64,000 nucleotides of DNA, from NCBI RefSeq assembly GCF_017312405.1, contig NZ_BLTG01000027.1, positions 54,386-118,385 on the forward strand, written 5' to 3'. Position 1 is the first letter of the stretch. The number at the start of each line of letters is the position of its first letter. Shown one piece after another: positions 30,190 to 39,421 of this stretch. The translations under genes and the position numbers were made by a program. This DNA is from Mycobacterium sp. PO1. Its GTDB lineage: Bacteria > Actinomycetota > Actinomycetes > Mycobacteriales > Mycobacteriaceae. The notes under the pieces were generated by a model. The model saw only the letters and a program-made list of their open reading frames with translations, searched no databases and was not told the DNA's origin.

Positions 30190-31275
30190 ATGACTCAGAC
30201 GGTGCGCGGTGTGATCTCACGGAAGAAGTCAGAACCGGTCGAGGTGGTGGACATCGTCATCCCCGATCCGGGACCCGGTGAGGTGGTTGTCGACATCGCT
30301 GCGTGCGGGGTGTGCCACACCGATCTGACCTACCGCGACGGCGGAATCAACGATGAGTTCCCGTTCCTGCTGGGCCATGAGGCTGCCGGCACCGTCGAGT
30401 CGGTCGGCGTCGGCGTGACGAACGTCGAGCCGGGTGATTTCGTGGTGCTGAACTGGCGCGCGGTGTGCGGGCAGTGCCGGGCGTGCAAGCGGGGCCGCCC
30501 GCACCTGTGTTTCGACACGTTCAACGCCGAGCAGCCGATGACGCTGACCGACGGCACCGCGCTGACCCCCGCGCTGGGCATCGGCGCGTTCGCCGACAAG
30601 ACCCTCGTGCACGAGGGTCAGTGCACGAAGGTCGACCCTGCCGCTGATCCGGCCGCGGCCGGTCTGCTGGGTTGCGGTGTGATGGCCGGCGTCGGGGCGG
30701 CGATCAACACCGGCGCCGTCAACCGCGACGACACCGTGGCGGTCATCGGCTGCGGCGGCGTGGGAGATGCGGCGATCGCCGGGGCACGCCTGGTCGGGGC
30801 GAAGAAGATCATCGCCGTCGACATGGACAACCGAAAGCTGGACTGGGCCCGCCAGTTCGGGGCGACCCACACGATCAACGCCCGTGACCTCGATCCGGTG
30901 GCCACGATCCAGGATCTGACCGACGGTTTCGGCGCCGACGTCGTCATCGACGCGGTCGGGCGGCCCGAAACCTGGAAGCAGGCGTTCTACGCCCGCGATC
31001 TGGCCGGCACCGTGGTGCTGGTCGGGGTGCCGACGCCGGACATGACGCTGGAGATGCCGCTGGTCGACTTCTTCAGCCGCGGCGGATCGCTGAAGTCGTC
31101 CTGGTACGGCGACTGCCTGCCCGAACGGGACTTCCCGACGCTGATCACCCTGTTCCTCGAGGGCCGCTTCCCGCTGGACAAGTTCGTCTCCGAGCGCATC
31201 GGTCTCGACCAGATCGAAGACGCGTTCCACAAGATGCACTCCGGTGAAGTGCTGCGCTCCGTGGTAGTGCTGTAG
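30190..31275 (+). CDS. mscR: S-nitrosomycothiol reductase / mycothiol-dependent formaldehyde dehydrogenase
   Basis: Zinc-dependent class III alcohol dehydrogenase of 361 residues. With mycothiol it detoxifies formaldehyde and S-nitrosomycothiol. Catalytic zinc ligands are in GVCHTD (Cys) and [12 protein letters not shown] (His-Glu). The structural zinc site is [15 protein letters not shown]. The Rossmann motif is [13 protein letters not shown] (about 181-193). Sequence and the following metallo-beta-lactamase gene match Rv2259-Rv2260. It ends 2 nt before the next gene. Confidence 0.93.
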   Translation: MTQTVRGVISRKKSEPVEVVDIVIPDPGPGEVVVDIAACGVCHTDLTYRDGGINDEFPFLLGHEAAGTVESVGVGVTNVEPGDFVVLNWRAVCGQCRACKRGRPHLCFDTFNAEQPMTLTDGTALTPALGIGAFADKTLVHEGQCTKVDPAADPAAAGLLGCGVMAGVGAAINTGAVNRDDTVAVIGCGGVGDAAIAGARLVGAKKIIAVDMDNRKLDWARQFGATHTINARDLDPVATIQDLTDGFGADVVIDAVGRPETWKQAFYARDLAGTVVLVGVPTPDMTLEMPLVDFFSRGGSLKSSWYGDCLPERDFPTLITLFLEGRFPLDKFVSERIGLDQIEDAFHKMHSGEVLRSVVVL

Positions 31276-31277
31276 TC

Positions 31278-31901
31278 ATGGGCAACATCGCGCGGCTGGT
31301 GACCAGCGGAACGTTCGAACTCGACGGCGGCAGCTGGGAGGTCGACAACAACATCTGGCTCGTCGGCGACGACAACGAGGTGGTGGTGTTCGACGCCGCC
31401 CACACCGCCGAACCGATCATCGAAGCGGTCGGCGGGCGCCACGTCGTCGCCGTCGTGTGCACGCACGGGCACAACGATCACGTGACCGTCGCCCCCCAGC
31501 TCGGGCAAGCCCTGGATGCGCCGGTGTTCCTGCACCCGGCCGACGACGTGCTGTGGCGGATGACCCATCCCGACAGCGACTTTCGCGCCGTGGCCGACGG
31601 TGACACGCTGCGCGTGGCGGGTACCGAGCTGCGTGCTCTGCACACGCCCGGGCACTCCCCCGGATCGGTCTGCTGGCACGCGCCGGAGTTGGGCGCGGTG
31701 TTCAGCGGTGACACGCTGTTCCAGGGTGGGCCGGGCGCGACCGGCCGGTCCTATTCGGATTTCCCGACCATCCTCGAGTCCATCTCGGGTCGGCTGGGCA
31801 AGCTTCCCGGCGAGACGGTCGTCTACACGGGCCACGGCGACACCACGACCGTCGGCGACGAGATCGTGCACTACGACGAGTGGGTGGCCCGCGGCAGCTG
31901 A
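31278..31901 (+). CDS. MBL-fold metallo-hydrolase
   Basis: 207-residue metallo-beta-lactamase-fold enzyme with the metal motif H-x-H-x-D-H (THGHNDHV, about 55-62), further ligands in HTPGHSPGS and FSGDTLF, and a final His in YTGHGDTT. It is glyoxalase II-like. Immediately downstream of mscR (2 nt), it probably hydrolyses the thioester formed from formaldehyde and mycothiol; that role is inferred. The last Ser codon and TGA form the start of a 26-nt tandem array. Confidence 0.92.
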   Translation: MGNIARLVTSGTFELDGGSWEVDNNIWLVGDDNEVVVFDAAHTAEPIIEAVGGRHVVAVVCTHGHNDHVTVAPQLGQALDAPVFLHPADDVLWRMTHPDSDFRAVADGDTLRVAGTELRALHTPGHSPGSVCWHAPELGAVFSGDTLFQGGPGATGRSYSDFPTILESISGRLGKLPGETVVYTGHGDTTTVGDEIVHYDEWVARGS

Positions 31902-32017
31902 GCTGCCTATCGCGCCTGAGCAGCTGAGCTGCCTATCGCGCCTGAGCAGCTGAGCTGCCTATCGCGCCTGAGCAGCTGAGCTGCCTATTGGGCCTGAGCA
32001 GCTGAGCTGCGGGATTG
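31894..32017. repeat. 26-nt tandem array starting in the MBL hydrolase stop
   Basis: Units start at 31894, 31920, 31946, 31972 and 31998; the first three are identical, the fourth has small changes and the fifth is partial. Every unit begins with the perfect palindrome GCAGCT-G-AGCTGC, in which the MBL gene's TGA (31899-31901) is embedded, followed by CTATCGCGCCTGA. The array reaches to about 50 nt before the SHOCT gene 3' end. Confidence 0.95.
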
Positions 32018-32066
32018 GCCAAGCAGCTCTGAGCCCTCTGCACCGCGAGCGCGCGCTCACGGTCCG

Positions 32067-32804
32067 TCAGCTCCGGAGGATCCGACGCTTCTCGGCCTCG
32101 AACTCGGCATCGGTGAGGGCACCTGACTCGCGCAGCGCGGCCAGCGTCTTGAGTTGTTCGAGCCGCACGTCGGTGTCGGTGGGTTCGTAGCTGTGCACCG
32201 GCGGCGGAACCGGTCCGGGCCAGGTGGGCTCGTCGAGACTCACCGGCGCCGCCACGTTCTGCACTGCGCGCGGCGACCGGAGCCGCCACAGGATCGCCAG
32301 GACCAACGACACGACACCGGCGGCGATGAGCCCGCCGAACGCCCACACCAGCCACCACGGCGAGTCGTCGCGGCCGAAGGCCAGCTGCGGGTTGATGTAG
32401 CCGGCGACCTCGCCGCGCACCGCGACGTCATACACGCCGTCCTCGGCAATCTGCACCGTCCACAGGCGGATGCGGACGTCGCTGTTGACCGAGGTGGTGG
32501 TGCCCACGCTCTCGGTCACGACGGGATCGGGCGCGCCGTCCGGCGGGGTGATGCCCAGTTGCAGCGCGGGCACCGGAAATCCGCCGCTGACACCACCGGG
32601 GACCGCGGTGTGGAAGCTGATGGTGGCCTCCCCGGCGGGCAAGTGCAGCCGCGCGGATCCGGGGATGGGCACCTCACCGTAGGCGTCGAACTCGTCGAAG
32701 ACGAACACGTTCAGAAGCAGTGACACAACGAGACCGACAACCCCGGTGACCAGCGCGAGAATTGCACCGGCCAGCGCGACGCGTGGACCGACCCGTCCCG
32801 TCAT
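32067..32804 (-). CDS. Membrane protein with C-terminal SHOCT domain
   Basis: 245 residues. Transmembrane helix 1 is at about 12-34, then an extracellular beta-rich region (about 40-140), helix 2 (about 150-170), a Pro-rich linker and a C-terminal SHOCT motif (LEQLKTLAALRESGALTDAE, about 216-235). SHOCT domains are short oligomerisation modules. The biochemical role is unknown. It is divergent from the SABATH-type methyltransferase across about 100 bp. Confidence 0.82.
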   Translation of the reverse strand: MTGRVGPRVALAGAILALVTGVVGLVVSLLLNVFVFDEFDAYGEVPIPGSARLHLPAGEATISFHTAVPGGVSGGFPVPALQLGITPPDGAPDPVVTESVGTTTSVNSDVRIRLWTVQIAEDGVYDVAVRGEVAGYINPQLAFGRDDSPWWLVWAFGGLIAAGVVSLVLAILWRLRSPRAVQNVAAPVSLDEPTWPGPVPPPVHSYEPTDTDVRLEQLKTLAALRESGALTDAEFEAEKRRILRS

Positions 32805-32904
32805 GAGCGAAGTCTGTCACGACCGCGCTTCTGCGGCGCGGTCGCGACGTGAGGACTACCGTGCGAAAGAGAGGGATACCACGCAGAGCTGTTCGGAGGT
32901 CGCG

Positions 32905-33990
32905 ATGCCTGAATCCAGCATCGTCGTGCGGCCTCAACCCATGGACAGCGAGACCTACACCGCGTCCTCGCGATTGCAGGCCGCCGGTCTTGCCCCCGCG
33001 ATCGCCGTGTTCGAACGGGCCGCCGCGCAGGTTCCGCTGCCGACTGCCCCGCAACCGATCGTGCTCGCCGACTACGGCGCCGGCACCGGCCACAATTCGC
33101 TGCTGCCGCTCGGCGCCGCAATCAAGGTGCTGCGCAGCCGCACCAGCGCCGAACACTCGGTGCTGGTGGCGCACACCGACATTCCGGACAACGATTTCAC
33201 CGCGATGTTCCGCACCATCGAGGAGGACCCGGACACCTACCTGCGCAAGGACCCGGCGACGTTCGCGTCAGCGGTGGGGCGGTCGTTCTACGGCCAGATC
33301 ATGCCTTCCAACAGCGTGCATCTGGGTTGGAGTGCGTGGGCGATCCAGTGGTTGAGCCGGACACCGGCCGAGATCGACGGCCACGTGCACATCTCCGACT
33401 GCACCGACTCACAGGTGCAGGCCGCGTTCGCGCGGCAGGCCGCCCACGACTGGCATGAGTTCATCGCGTTCCGCGGGCGCGAGTTGGGGCCGGGGGGACG
33501 CCTGGTGGTGATGACCATGGCCGTCGGCGACGACGACGAGGTCGGGTTTCGGCCCCTGTTGCGCGCGATCGACGACGCGCTCGAGGAGTTGGCCGGCGAC
33601 GACGTCATCACCGCCGACGAGCTGGCCGGCATGTGCATCCCGACGGTGTCGCGCCGGGAGGTCGACTTCACGGCCCCGTTCGCACCGTCGGGCCGGTTCG
33701 AGCGGCTGGAGATCGAGCATCTGGAGGTGTTCGACGCCGAGGACCGGTTCTGGGAGCGCTATCGGGCCGACGGCAACGCCGCCGCGTTCGGCACGCGGTG
33801 GGCGGCGTTCGCCCGTGCGGCGGTGTTCCCGGCACTGCTGACGGCTCTGCCGGAGGACACGGACGAACGGCGGGTCGGCGCGTTGTTCGACCGGCTCGAG
33901 TCCGGCATCAGCGAGCGGATGGGCGCGGCACCCGAACAGGTCAGCATCCCGCTGGCGCACGTGGTGCTGGTCAAGCGGCCACGCACCTAG
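32905..33990 (+). CDS. SAM-dependent carboxyl methyltransferase (SABATH-like)
   Basis: 361 residues, similar to the SABATH family that methylates carboxyl groups of small acids. Motif I is LADYGAGTGHNSLLPLG (about 53-69), with the family's SNSVHLGWSAWAIQWLS segment (about 135-151). I chose the ATG at 32905 because GGAGG lies 5 nt upstream; an open frame continuing upstream overlaps the divergent gene. The acceptor acid is unknown. The TAG stop lies in the first copy of a 14-nt duplication shared with the convergent gene. Confidence 0.85.
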   Translation: MPESSIVVRPQPMDSETYTASSRLQAAGLAPAIAVFERAAAQVPLPTAPQPIVLADYGAGTGHNSLLPLGAAIKVLRSRTSAEHSVLVAHTDIPDNDFTAMFRTIEEDPDTYLRKDPATFASAVGRSFYGQIMPSNSVHLGWSAWAIQWLSRTPAEIDGHVHISDCTDSQVQAAFARQAAHDWHEFIAFRGRELGPGGRLVVMTMAVGDDDEVGFRPLLRAIDDALEELAGDDVITADELAGMCIPTVSRREVDFTAPFAPSGRFERLEIEHLEVFDAEDRFWERYRADGNAAAFGTRWAAFARAAVFPALLTALPEDTDERRVGALFDRLESGISERMGAAPEQVSIPLAHVVLVKRPRT

Positions 33991-34014
33991 CGAATCGTGC
34001 CTAGCGAATCGTGC
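33987..34014. repeat. 14-nt tandem duplication carrying both convergent stop codons
   Basis: CTAGCGAATCGTGC occurs twice in tandem (33987-34000 and 34001-34014). The first copy contains the TAG of the plus-strand methyltransferase gene; the second contains the stop (CTA read in reverse) of the minus-strand reductase-like gene. The minus-strand gene's last codons are thereby repeated into its 3' flank. Confidence 0.9.
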
Positions 34015-35095
34015 CTTTGCCCGGGATCAGCGGCAGATCGAGCGCGGTGACCCACCCGGGTGACAGATCGTTGACGGCCGGGACCGCATTGAGGGCGCGC
34101 AGCCCGGTCGCCAGGCAGCCCGCTGCCGCGGCGTCACGTCCGGAACCATCGGTGAACCGGAACGCGGTCTCCTGGGAGATGCTCGGGGTCCCTTCGATGT
34201 CGACACGGTAGACATCGTTCTGGTTGCCCGACGGCCAATCCGGGGCGGCGTCGTTGCCGATGCGGTTGACGTGCTCGAGTTGGATGCGGGTCTCGCCGCG
34301 GTAGACACCGTTGACGGTGAAGCGGACAGCGGCGACGTTGCCGGCCGCGATGACGCCTTTCGCGGTCTTGCGCTCTGTGGGGGTGACCCACTTCTCCCAG
34401 GTGGTGGTGATGTCGTCGAGCATGATCCCGGCGGCGTGGGCGATCATGGGAACTGTTGCACCCCAGGCGAACACGAGGATATCGGGGTTCTCGAGCATCG
34501 CCCGGTATTCCGGCGGTCGCCCGATGCCCATCTCCCGGTCGTAGTCTCCGGTGTAGTGGGTGTAGTCCAGTAGCTCGGAGGCGCGCACGGTGCGAACCTC
34601 GGAGCACAATCCCATCAGCGTCATCGGGAACAGGTCGTTGGCGAAACCTGGGTCGATGCCGGTGGTGAAGCACGACGCCTCGCCGAGTTCGCAGGCCACC
34701 GTGATCGGTTCGATCCAGTTGGGCGGATTCAGGTGCATGGTCGGCCAGATCCACGGGGTCATCGCGGTGGAGCACACGTCGATGCCGGCCCGCAGGAACC
34801 GGGTGATCAGATCGATGTTGGCGTCGGCGTGCGCGGCGGTCGGACCGTAGTGCACCAGCGCGTCGGGTTTCAGGTCGATCAGCGCGTCGACGTCGTCGGT
34901 GGCAGCGATCCCGACGTCGGAGGACAGTCCACAGATGTCGCCGATGTCGCGGCCCACTTTGGCGGGGTCGCTGACGCCGACGCCGACCAGTTCGAACCCG
35001 GGGTGCTCGAGCACCTCGGCGATCACCATCTTGCCGACGAAGCCGGTTCCCCAGATGACCACGCGTTTGGCGTCAGAATCGGTGCGCACAGCCAA
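34001..35095 (-). CDS. Dihydrodipicolinate reductase-like NAD(P)-dependent protein (1)
   Basis: 364 residues of the DapB-like / 2,4-diaminopentanoate dehydrogenase-like group common in mycobacteria. The Rossmann motif VVIWGTGFVGKMVIAEVL is at about 12-29, with a conserved GIDPGFANDLFPM segment in the middle. Probably an NAD(P)-dependent oxidoreductase on a small substrate; the reaction is not established. The TTG at 35095 is the longest start; the GTG at 35089 is equally plausible. A paralogue lies at 44892-45998. Confidence 0.82.
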   Translation of the reverse strand: MAVRTDSDAKRVVIWGTGFVGKMVIAEVLEHPGFELVGVGVSDPAKVGRDIGDICGLSSDVGIAATDDVDALIDLKPDALVHYGPTAAHADANIDLITRFLRAGIDVCSTAMTPWIWPTMHLNPPNWIEPITVACELGEASCFTTGIDPGFANDLFPMTLMGLCSEVRTVRASELLDYTHYTGDYDREMGIGRPPEYRAMLENPDILVFAWGATVPMIAHAAGIMLDDITTTWEKWVTPTERKTAKGVIAAGNVAAVRFTVNGVYRGETRIQLEHVNRIGNDAAPDWPSGNQNDVYRVDIEGTPSISQETAFRFTDGSGRDAAAAGCLATGLRALNAVPAVNDLSPGWVTALDLPLIPGKGTIR

Positions 35096-35149
35096 TACCC
35101 TAGGCCCGGCCCGCGCGGCGGGAACGATTCCGGCCCAAGTCGACGGTTC

Positions 35150-36139
35150 TCACGGTGCGGCCGCGGCCGGCGTGTCGTCCAACGTCACCCTGAATTGCAT
35201 TGTCCGATAGGGCCATCCGTTGGCGGTGTGCCACTGCGACACCATCAGACCGACGCCGGCTTCGACGCCCACCCTCGAGCCGGGCAACACGTATCCGCCG
35301 TAGAGCTGGGCCACCCGGCCGCCGGCGTGGTCCTCGTCCTGCCATCCGCAGCCGATCACCGGCTTCTGGATAGCGGTGCTGTGCATGTTCGCCAGCGGGG
35401 AGTCGATGACGCGGTAGCCCAGTGCGTACTCCGAGGCCAGGAATCCACCCAGGATCCAGTGGCCCGAGGCCAGCCGACGCAGCGTCAGTTCACCCCATTT
35501 CTCCCCCGGCGGCGTGATCGGGGTGGCCCGGCTCCCCCACCCCCACCGCCCGTCGGTGAACCCCCAACTTCGATAGTGCCGCCGCGACCCGACGTGTCGG
35601 GGCCGGACCCGCATCAGGATGATGCCCTTGTCGCGCTGAAAACCGGTGGCGGCCACATACACCCAGCCGCCGTCCGGTCCCGGTTGGTGATCCCAGCTCC
35701 AGCACTGGGCGTGACCGTGATGCAGGTCGGCCGCGAAGCGGGCCTCGCTGCCGAGGTCTCGCCACGTCGCGCCGTCGTCGTCGGAGCGCCAGATCTCCGT
35801 CCACGCGACGTTGCCCAGCCCGCGGTTGACGATGGCGTGCAGATACATCGAGTCCCCGACGGTCAGCAGGTCCGACGGGATGACGGTGCTGATACCGCGT
35901 CGCCGGCGGGCGGCGGTGTGGTCGTGACGGTAGTGCCACAGCTGACGCGCATAGTCGGGGTCGGGTCCCCCCGCACGGTGGTAGACGATCTGGTGGTCGG
36001 CGTCACCGCGACCGATCAGCACGACCGGTGAGCGCCAGTCCCCCCGACCCACGGTGTCGCCGGAGAACGTGTCGCCGAACACCGACACCAGCGATCCGTC
36101 CGGGGCCAGGACCGAGGCACCCAGGTCGGCACAGGTCAC
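35150..36139 (-). CDS. DUF4185 domain protein, start uncertain
   Basis: Beta-rich protein with a DUF4185 (glycosidase/sialidase-like propeller) domain: SLVSVFGDTFSGD, WTEIWRSDDDGATWRDLG, and ELTLRRLASGHWILGGFLAS. The frame is open well upstream, and DVTGPGITDRWGV just before the chosen GTG (36139) looks like part of the same domain. No ATG, GTG or TTG lies between there and the 3' end of the upstream gene at 36214. The real start may be non-standard, or the N-terminus, perhaps a signal peptide, has been lost. Function unknown. Confidence 0.65.
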   Translation of the reverse strand: MTCADLGASVLAPDGSLVSVFGDTFSGDTVGRGDWRSPVVLIGRGDADHQIVYHRAGGPDPDYARQLWHYRHDHTAARRRRGISTVIPSDLLTVGDSMYLHAIVNRGLGNVAWTEIWRSDDDGATWRDLGSEARFAADLHHGHAQCWSWDHQPGPDGGWVYVAATGFQRDKGIILMRVRPRHVGSRRHYRSWGFTDGRWGWGSRATPITPPGEKWGELTLRRLASGHWILGGFLASEYALGYRVIDSPLANMHSTAIQKPVIGCGWQDEDHAGGRVAQLYGGYVLPGSRVGVEAGVGLMVSQWHTANGWPYRTMQFRVTLDDTPAAAAP

Positions 36140-36213
36140 TCCCCACCGGTCGGTGATCCCCGGTCCGGTGACGTCGACGGCCTTGCCGCATCTGCGCGGC
36201 AGCGGCCGCTTTC

Positions 36214-36747
36214 CTAGAAGCAGCGGCGCAGCCCGCCGGGCTCGCAGTACAGCGGGTACCGGTCGACCGGGATCGGCAGCGGTTCCTTGAACGACAGCGT
36301 GAAGTTCGTGTTGATGATGCCGGGCTGCAGCCCGCACACCGCGTTGTGGGTGACGCTGCGGGTGCCCGACATGGTGACGTCGTCGAACTTGAAGGTCTCG
36401 ATGGTGGGCGCCCAGGTGCCGTCCGGGCATTTCATGCCCTTGGCCACCGGTGTCGTGAAGCTCCACACTCCCCCGGTCAGCCGGGCGTCACCGCCGACCA
36501 AACCGTTGGACGGCCCGACGTGCAGCCGGCAGCCGACCGGCAGATACAGCGGTTCACGCAGGTCGCCGACCACCGGCACGCAGGACGGATAGATCGTCCA
36601 CGTCCCGGGCTGCCCGTCGGCGGGCATGTAGTTGTAGACGCCTTCCATGACGTTGGCGGCCTGGGCGGACGGCGGAGCCCCCACCGCGACACCCATCGCG
36701 ACACCGACACCCATGGCGACGGCGGCCGCCGCGCGCAGGAACCTCAC
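36214..36747 (-). CDS. Small secreted protein of unknown function
   Basis: 177 residues with a Sec-type signal peptide (RFLRAAAAVAMGVGVAMGVA, cleavage probably after AQA near residue 30). The mature part is cysteine-containing (YPSCVPV, GCRLHV, MKCPDG, AVCGLQPG, YCEPGG, RRCF), suggesting disulfide-stabilised extracellular folding. It resembles small mycobacterial secreted proteins of unknown role. The GTG start is supported by AAGGGAGA upstream. It lies directly upstream of the DUF4185 gene on the same strand. Confidence 0.82.
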   Translation of the reverse strand: MRFLRAAAAVAMGVGVAMGVAVGAPPSAQAANVMEGVYNYMPADGQPGTWTIYPSCVPVVGDLREPLYLPVGCRLHVGPSNGLVGGDARLTGGVWSFTTPVAKGMKCPDGTWAPTIETFKFDDVTMSGTRSVTHNAVCGLQPGIINTNFTLSFKEPLPIPVDRYPLYCEPGGLRRCF

Positions 36748-36810
36748 GTTGTCTCCCTTCGCCCCGCCGCATGGTAAGACAGGTTGACCGAAGTATTTCA
36801 GTCGCGGGTA

Positions 36811-36830
36811 GACAAAGTCACGGCTTTGTC
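36811..36830. promoter_or_regulatory. Inverted repeat before the peptide-transporter operon
   Basis: GACAAAG (36811-36817), 6-nt spacer TCACGG, CTTTGTC (36824-36830). Perfect 7-bp arms in the divergent region, 70 nt upstream of the substrate-binding protein start and 63 nt upstream of the secreted protein start. Candidate operator for an unknown regulator. Confidence 0.5.
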
Positions 36831-36900
36831 GCTTGTGGCAGCTCGTGGGTTGGGCCCAGGCGAGTTTGGGTAGAGGCCCCCCAGCGGCTCGAGTCCCGGG

Positions 36901-38445
36901 GTGATGCACATGACGAGAACGGCGGCGTCGACCGCGCTCGTCGTGCTCGCCTTGGTGGTGGCGCTGACCGGCTGTTCGACCGGCCAGCGGGTGGATCTCG
37001 GTGACGGCGCCGAGGGCGGGGTGATCGCGGCCATCGCCGGTGAACCCGATCAGCTCGATCCGCACAAGACATCGGCCTACTTCTCGTTCGAAGTGCTCGA
37101 GAACGTCTTCGACACCCTGGTCGAACCCGACGAGAACCTGCAGATGCGCCCGGCGCTGGCCGAGTCGTGGGAGGTCAGCGACGACGAGCTGACGTGGACG
37201 TTCCGCCTGCGTCCCGGGGTGACGTTTCACGACGGCAGCCCGCTCACATCCGAGGACGTCGCGTTCTCCTACAACCGGATCATCGACGAAGAGCTCACCA
37301 ACGTCGACAAGTTCAGTGCGGTCACCGCAGTGGAGGCGGTCGACCCGCAGACGGTGGTGATCCGCGTCGACCGCCCGGTGCCCAACATGCTCACCAATCT
37401 CGGCGGCTTCAAGGGCATGGCCATCGTGTCCCGCCGCAACGTCGAAAGCGGTGAGATCGCCACCCATCCCGTCGGTACCGGGCCGTTCGCGTTCGCCAAC
37501 CAGCGCAGCGGGGACTCGATCACGTTGGTGGCCAATCCGGACTACTGGGACGGCGCGCCGGACATCTCGGGGGTGCGGTTCCGCTTCATCTCCGAGCCCT
37601 CGACCGCGCTGTCGGCGTTGCAGGCCGGCGAGATCGACTGGACGGACTCGGTGCCCCCGCAACGCGTGCAGCAGCTGCGCAACGACGAGTCGCTCACGCT
37701 GGCCGTGGAGCCGAGCAACGACTACTGGTATCTGGCCCTCAACGAGGCGCGCGAACCGTGGAACGACGTGCGGGTGCGCCAGGCGATCGCCTACGCGATC
37801 GACCGCGACGCCATCGTGCAGGCCACCAGCTACGGCACCGCCGCGAAGAACCAGCTCGCGATCCCGGAGGGCAACCCGTGGTACGTGCCGTACGACCGCT
37901 ACGGCGAGGGCGGTCTGGACAAGGCGCGGGAACTGCTCGACGAGGCCGGCGTGAGCCCGGGCAACCTCGACATGCTGGTCACCACCGACTATCCGGAGAC
38001 GGTGACGGCCGCGCAGATCGTCGCCGACAACCTCGCGCCGCTGGGCATCACGGTGAACATCCGCACCGTCGACTTCGCGACCTGGCTCGACGAGCAGAAC
38101 AAAGGCAACTTCGACATGCTGATGATGGGCTGGCTGGGCAACATCGACCCGGATGACTTCTACTACGCCCAGCACCACACCGACGGCACCAGCAACGCGC
38201 AGAAGTTCTCCGATCCCGAGGTCGACCGGCTGCTGGACGCGGGCCGGGTGGAGACCGACCGACAGGCCCGCTTCGACGACTACCGCCGTGCGGCGACGAT
38301 GATCGCCGACCAGGTCAGTTACATCTTCCTCTACAACCCGTCGGTGATTCAGGCGTGGAATCCTGCGCTGCAGGGCTATCAGGCGCGCCGGGATGGCGCG
38401 GTGCGGTTCCGTGACGCGCACTGGGCCCAGGACGGTGACGCCTGA
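36901..38445 (+). CDS. Peptide ABC transporter substrate-binding lipoprotein
   Basis: 514-residue family 5 extracellular solute-binding protein (DppA/OppA type). An N-terminal signal with lipobox VALTGCS (Cys near residue 25-28) anchors it to the membrane. Family signature: WTFRLRPGVTFHDGSPLTSE (about 99-118). It captures peptides or similar solutes for the downstream permeases. The GTG at 36901 is followed by in-frame ATGs at 36904 and 36910, either of which may be the true start. First gene of a four-gene importer operon. Confidence 0.9.
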   Translation: MMHMTRTAASTALVVLALVVALTGCSTGQRVDLGDGAEGGVIAAIAGEPDQLDPHKTSAYFSFEVLENVFDTLVEPDENLQMRPALAESWEVSDDELTWTFRLRPGVTFHDGSPLTSEDVAFSYNRIIDEELTNVDKFSAVTAVEAVDPQTVVIRVDRPVPNMLTNLGGFKGMAIVSRRNVESGEIATHPVGTGPFAFANQRSGDSITLVANPDYWDGAPDISGVRFRFISEPSTALSALQAGEIDWTDSVPPQRVQQLRNDESLTLAVEPSNDYWYLALNEAREPWNDVRVRQAIAYAIDRDAIVQATSYGTAAKNQLAIPEGNPWYVPYDRYGEGGLDKARELLDEAGVSPGNLDMLVTTDYPETVTAAQIVADNLAPLGITVNIRTVDFATWLDEQNKGNFDMLMMGWLGNIDPDDFYYAQHHTDGTSNAQKFSDPEVDRLLDAGRVETDRQARFDDYRRAATMIADQVSYIFLYNPSVIQAWNPALQGYQARRDGAVRFRDAHWAQDGDA

Positions 38446-38446
38446 C

Positions 38447-39421
38447 ATGGCCGCTCCCACGGTGCTGACTCACCCCATCGCGCGGTTCGTCGTGCGCCGG
38501 CTGGCGTATTCGGCGGTGGTGCTGCTCGGGGTCGCGGTGGTGGTGTTCGCGCTGGTTCATCTGGTCCCCGGTGACCCGGTCCGCATCGCGCTGGGCACCC
38601 GCTACACCCCGGAGGCCTATGAGGCGTTGCGGTCGGCCAGCGGTCTGGACCGGCCGATCATCTCGCAGTTCTTCGGGTTCGTCGGCTCGGCGGCCACCGG
38701 TGATCTCGGGGTCAGCTTCCGCAACGGCGATCCGGTGACCGTGACGTTGATGGAGCGTCTGCCCGCGACGTTGTCGCTCGGGCTGGCCGGCATGGTGATC
38801 GCGCTGCTGATCGCGTTGCCGGCCGGCATCTACTCGGCATTGCGCGAGGGGCGTGCCAGCGACGCGGTGATCCGGATCAGCAGCCAGTTCGGGGTGTCGG
38901 TGCCGGACTTCTGGATGGCCATCCTGCTGGTCGCGCTGTTCTCGACGACGCTGGGTTGGCTGCCCACCTCGGGGTATCGGTCCCTGTTCGACGACCCGGT
39001 GGGCTGGCTGCGCCACATCGTGCTGCCCGCACTGACGGTCGGTCTGGTGGCCGGGGCGATCATGACGCGCTACGTGCGTTCGGCGGTGCTGGAGGTCGCC
39101 TCGATGGGCTATGTGCGCACCGCCCGGTCGAAGGGTCTGTCCCCGCGGGTGGTGACGTTCCGCCACACCGTCCGCAACGCGCTGGTGCCGATTCTGACGA
39201 TCACCGGCATCCAGCTCGCCACGATCCTGAGCGGGGTGATCGTCGTGGAGGTGGTGTTCGCCTGGCCGGGGCTGGGCCGGTTGGTGTTCAACGCCGTCGC
39301 CGCCCGTGACTACCCGCTGATCCAGGGCGCGGTGCTGCTCATCGCGGCCCTGTTCCTGTTGATCAACCTGGTCGTCGACGTGCTCTATGCGGTCGTGGAC
39401 CCGAGGATCCGGCTGGCATGA
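38447..39421 (+). CDS. Peptide ABC transporter permease (DppB-like)
   Basis: 324-residue inner-membrane permease with about six helices and the ABC-coupling loop VRTARSKGLSPRVVTFRHTVRNAL (EAA loop, about 225-245). It begins 1 nt after the substrate-binding protein stop; the ATG at 38447 is the natural start. Its TGA overlaps the next permease's ATG by 4 nt. Confidence 0.92.
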   Translation: MAAPTVLTHPIARFVVRRLAYSAVVLLGVAVVVFALVHLVPGDPVRIALGTRYTPEAYEALRSASGLDRPIISQFFGFVGSAATGDLGVSFRNGDPVTVTLMERLPATLSLGLAGMVIALLIALPAGIYSALREGRASDAVIRISSQFGVSVPDFWMAILLVALFSTTLGWLPTSGYRSLFDDPVGWLRHIVLPALTVGLVAGAIMTRYVRSAVLEVASMGYVRTARSKGLSPRVVTFRHTVRNALVPILTITGIQLATILSGVIVVEVVFAWPGLGRLVFNAVAARDYPLIQGAVLLIAALFLLINLVVDVLYAVVDPRIRLA

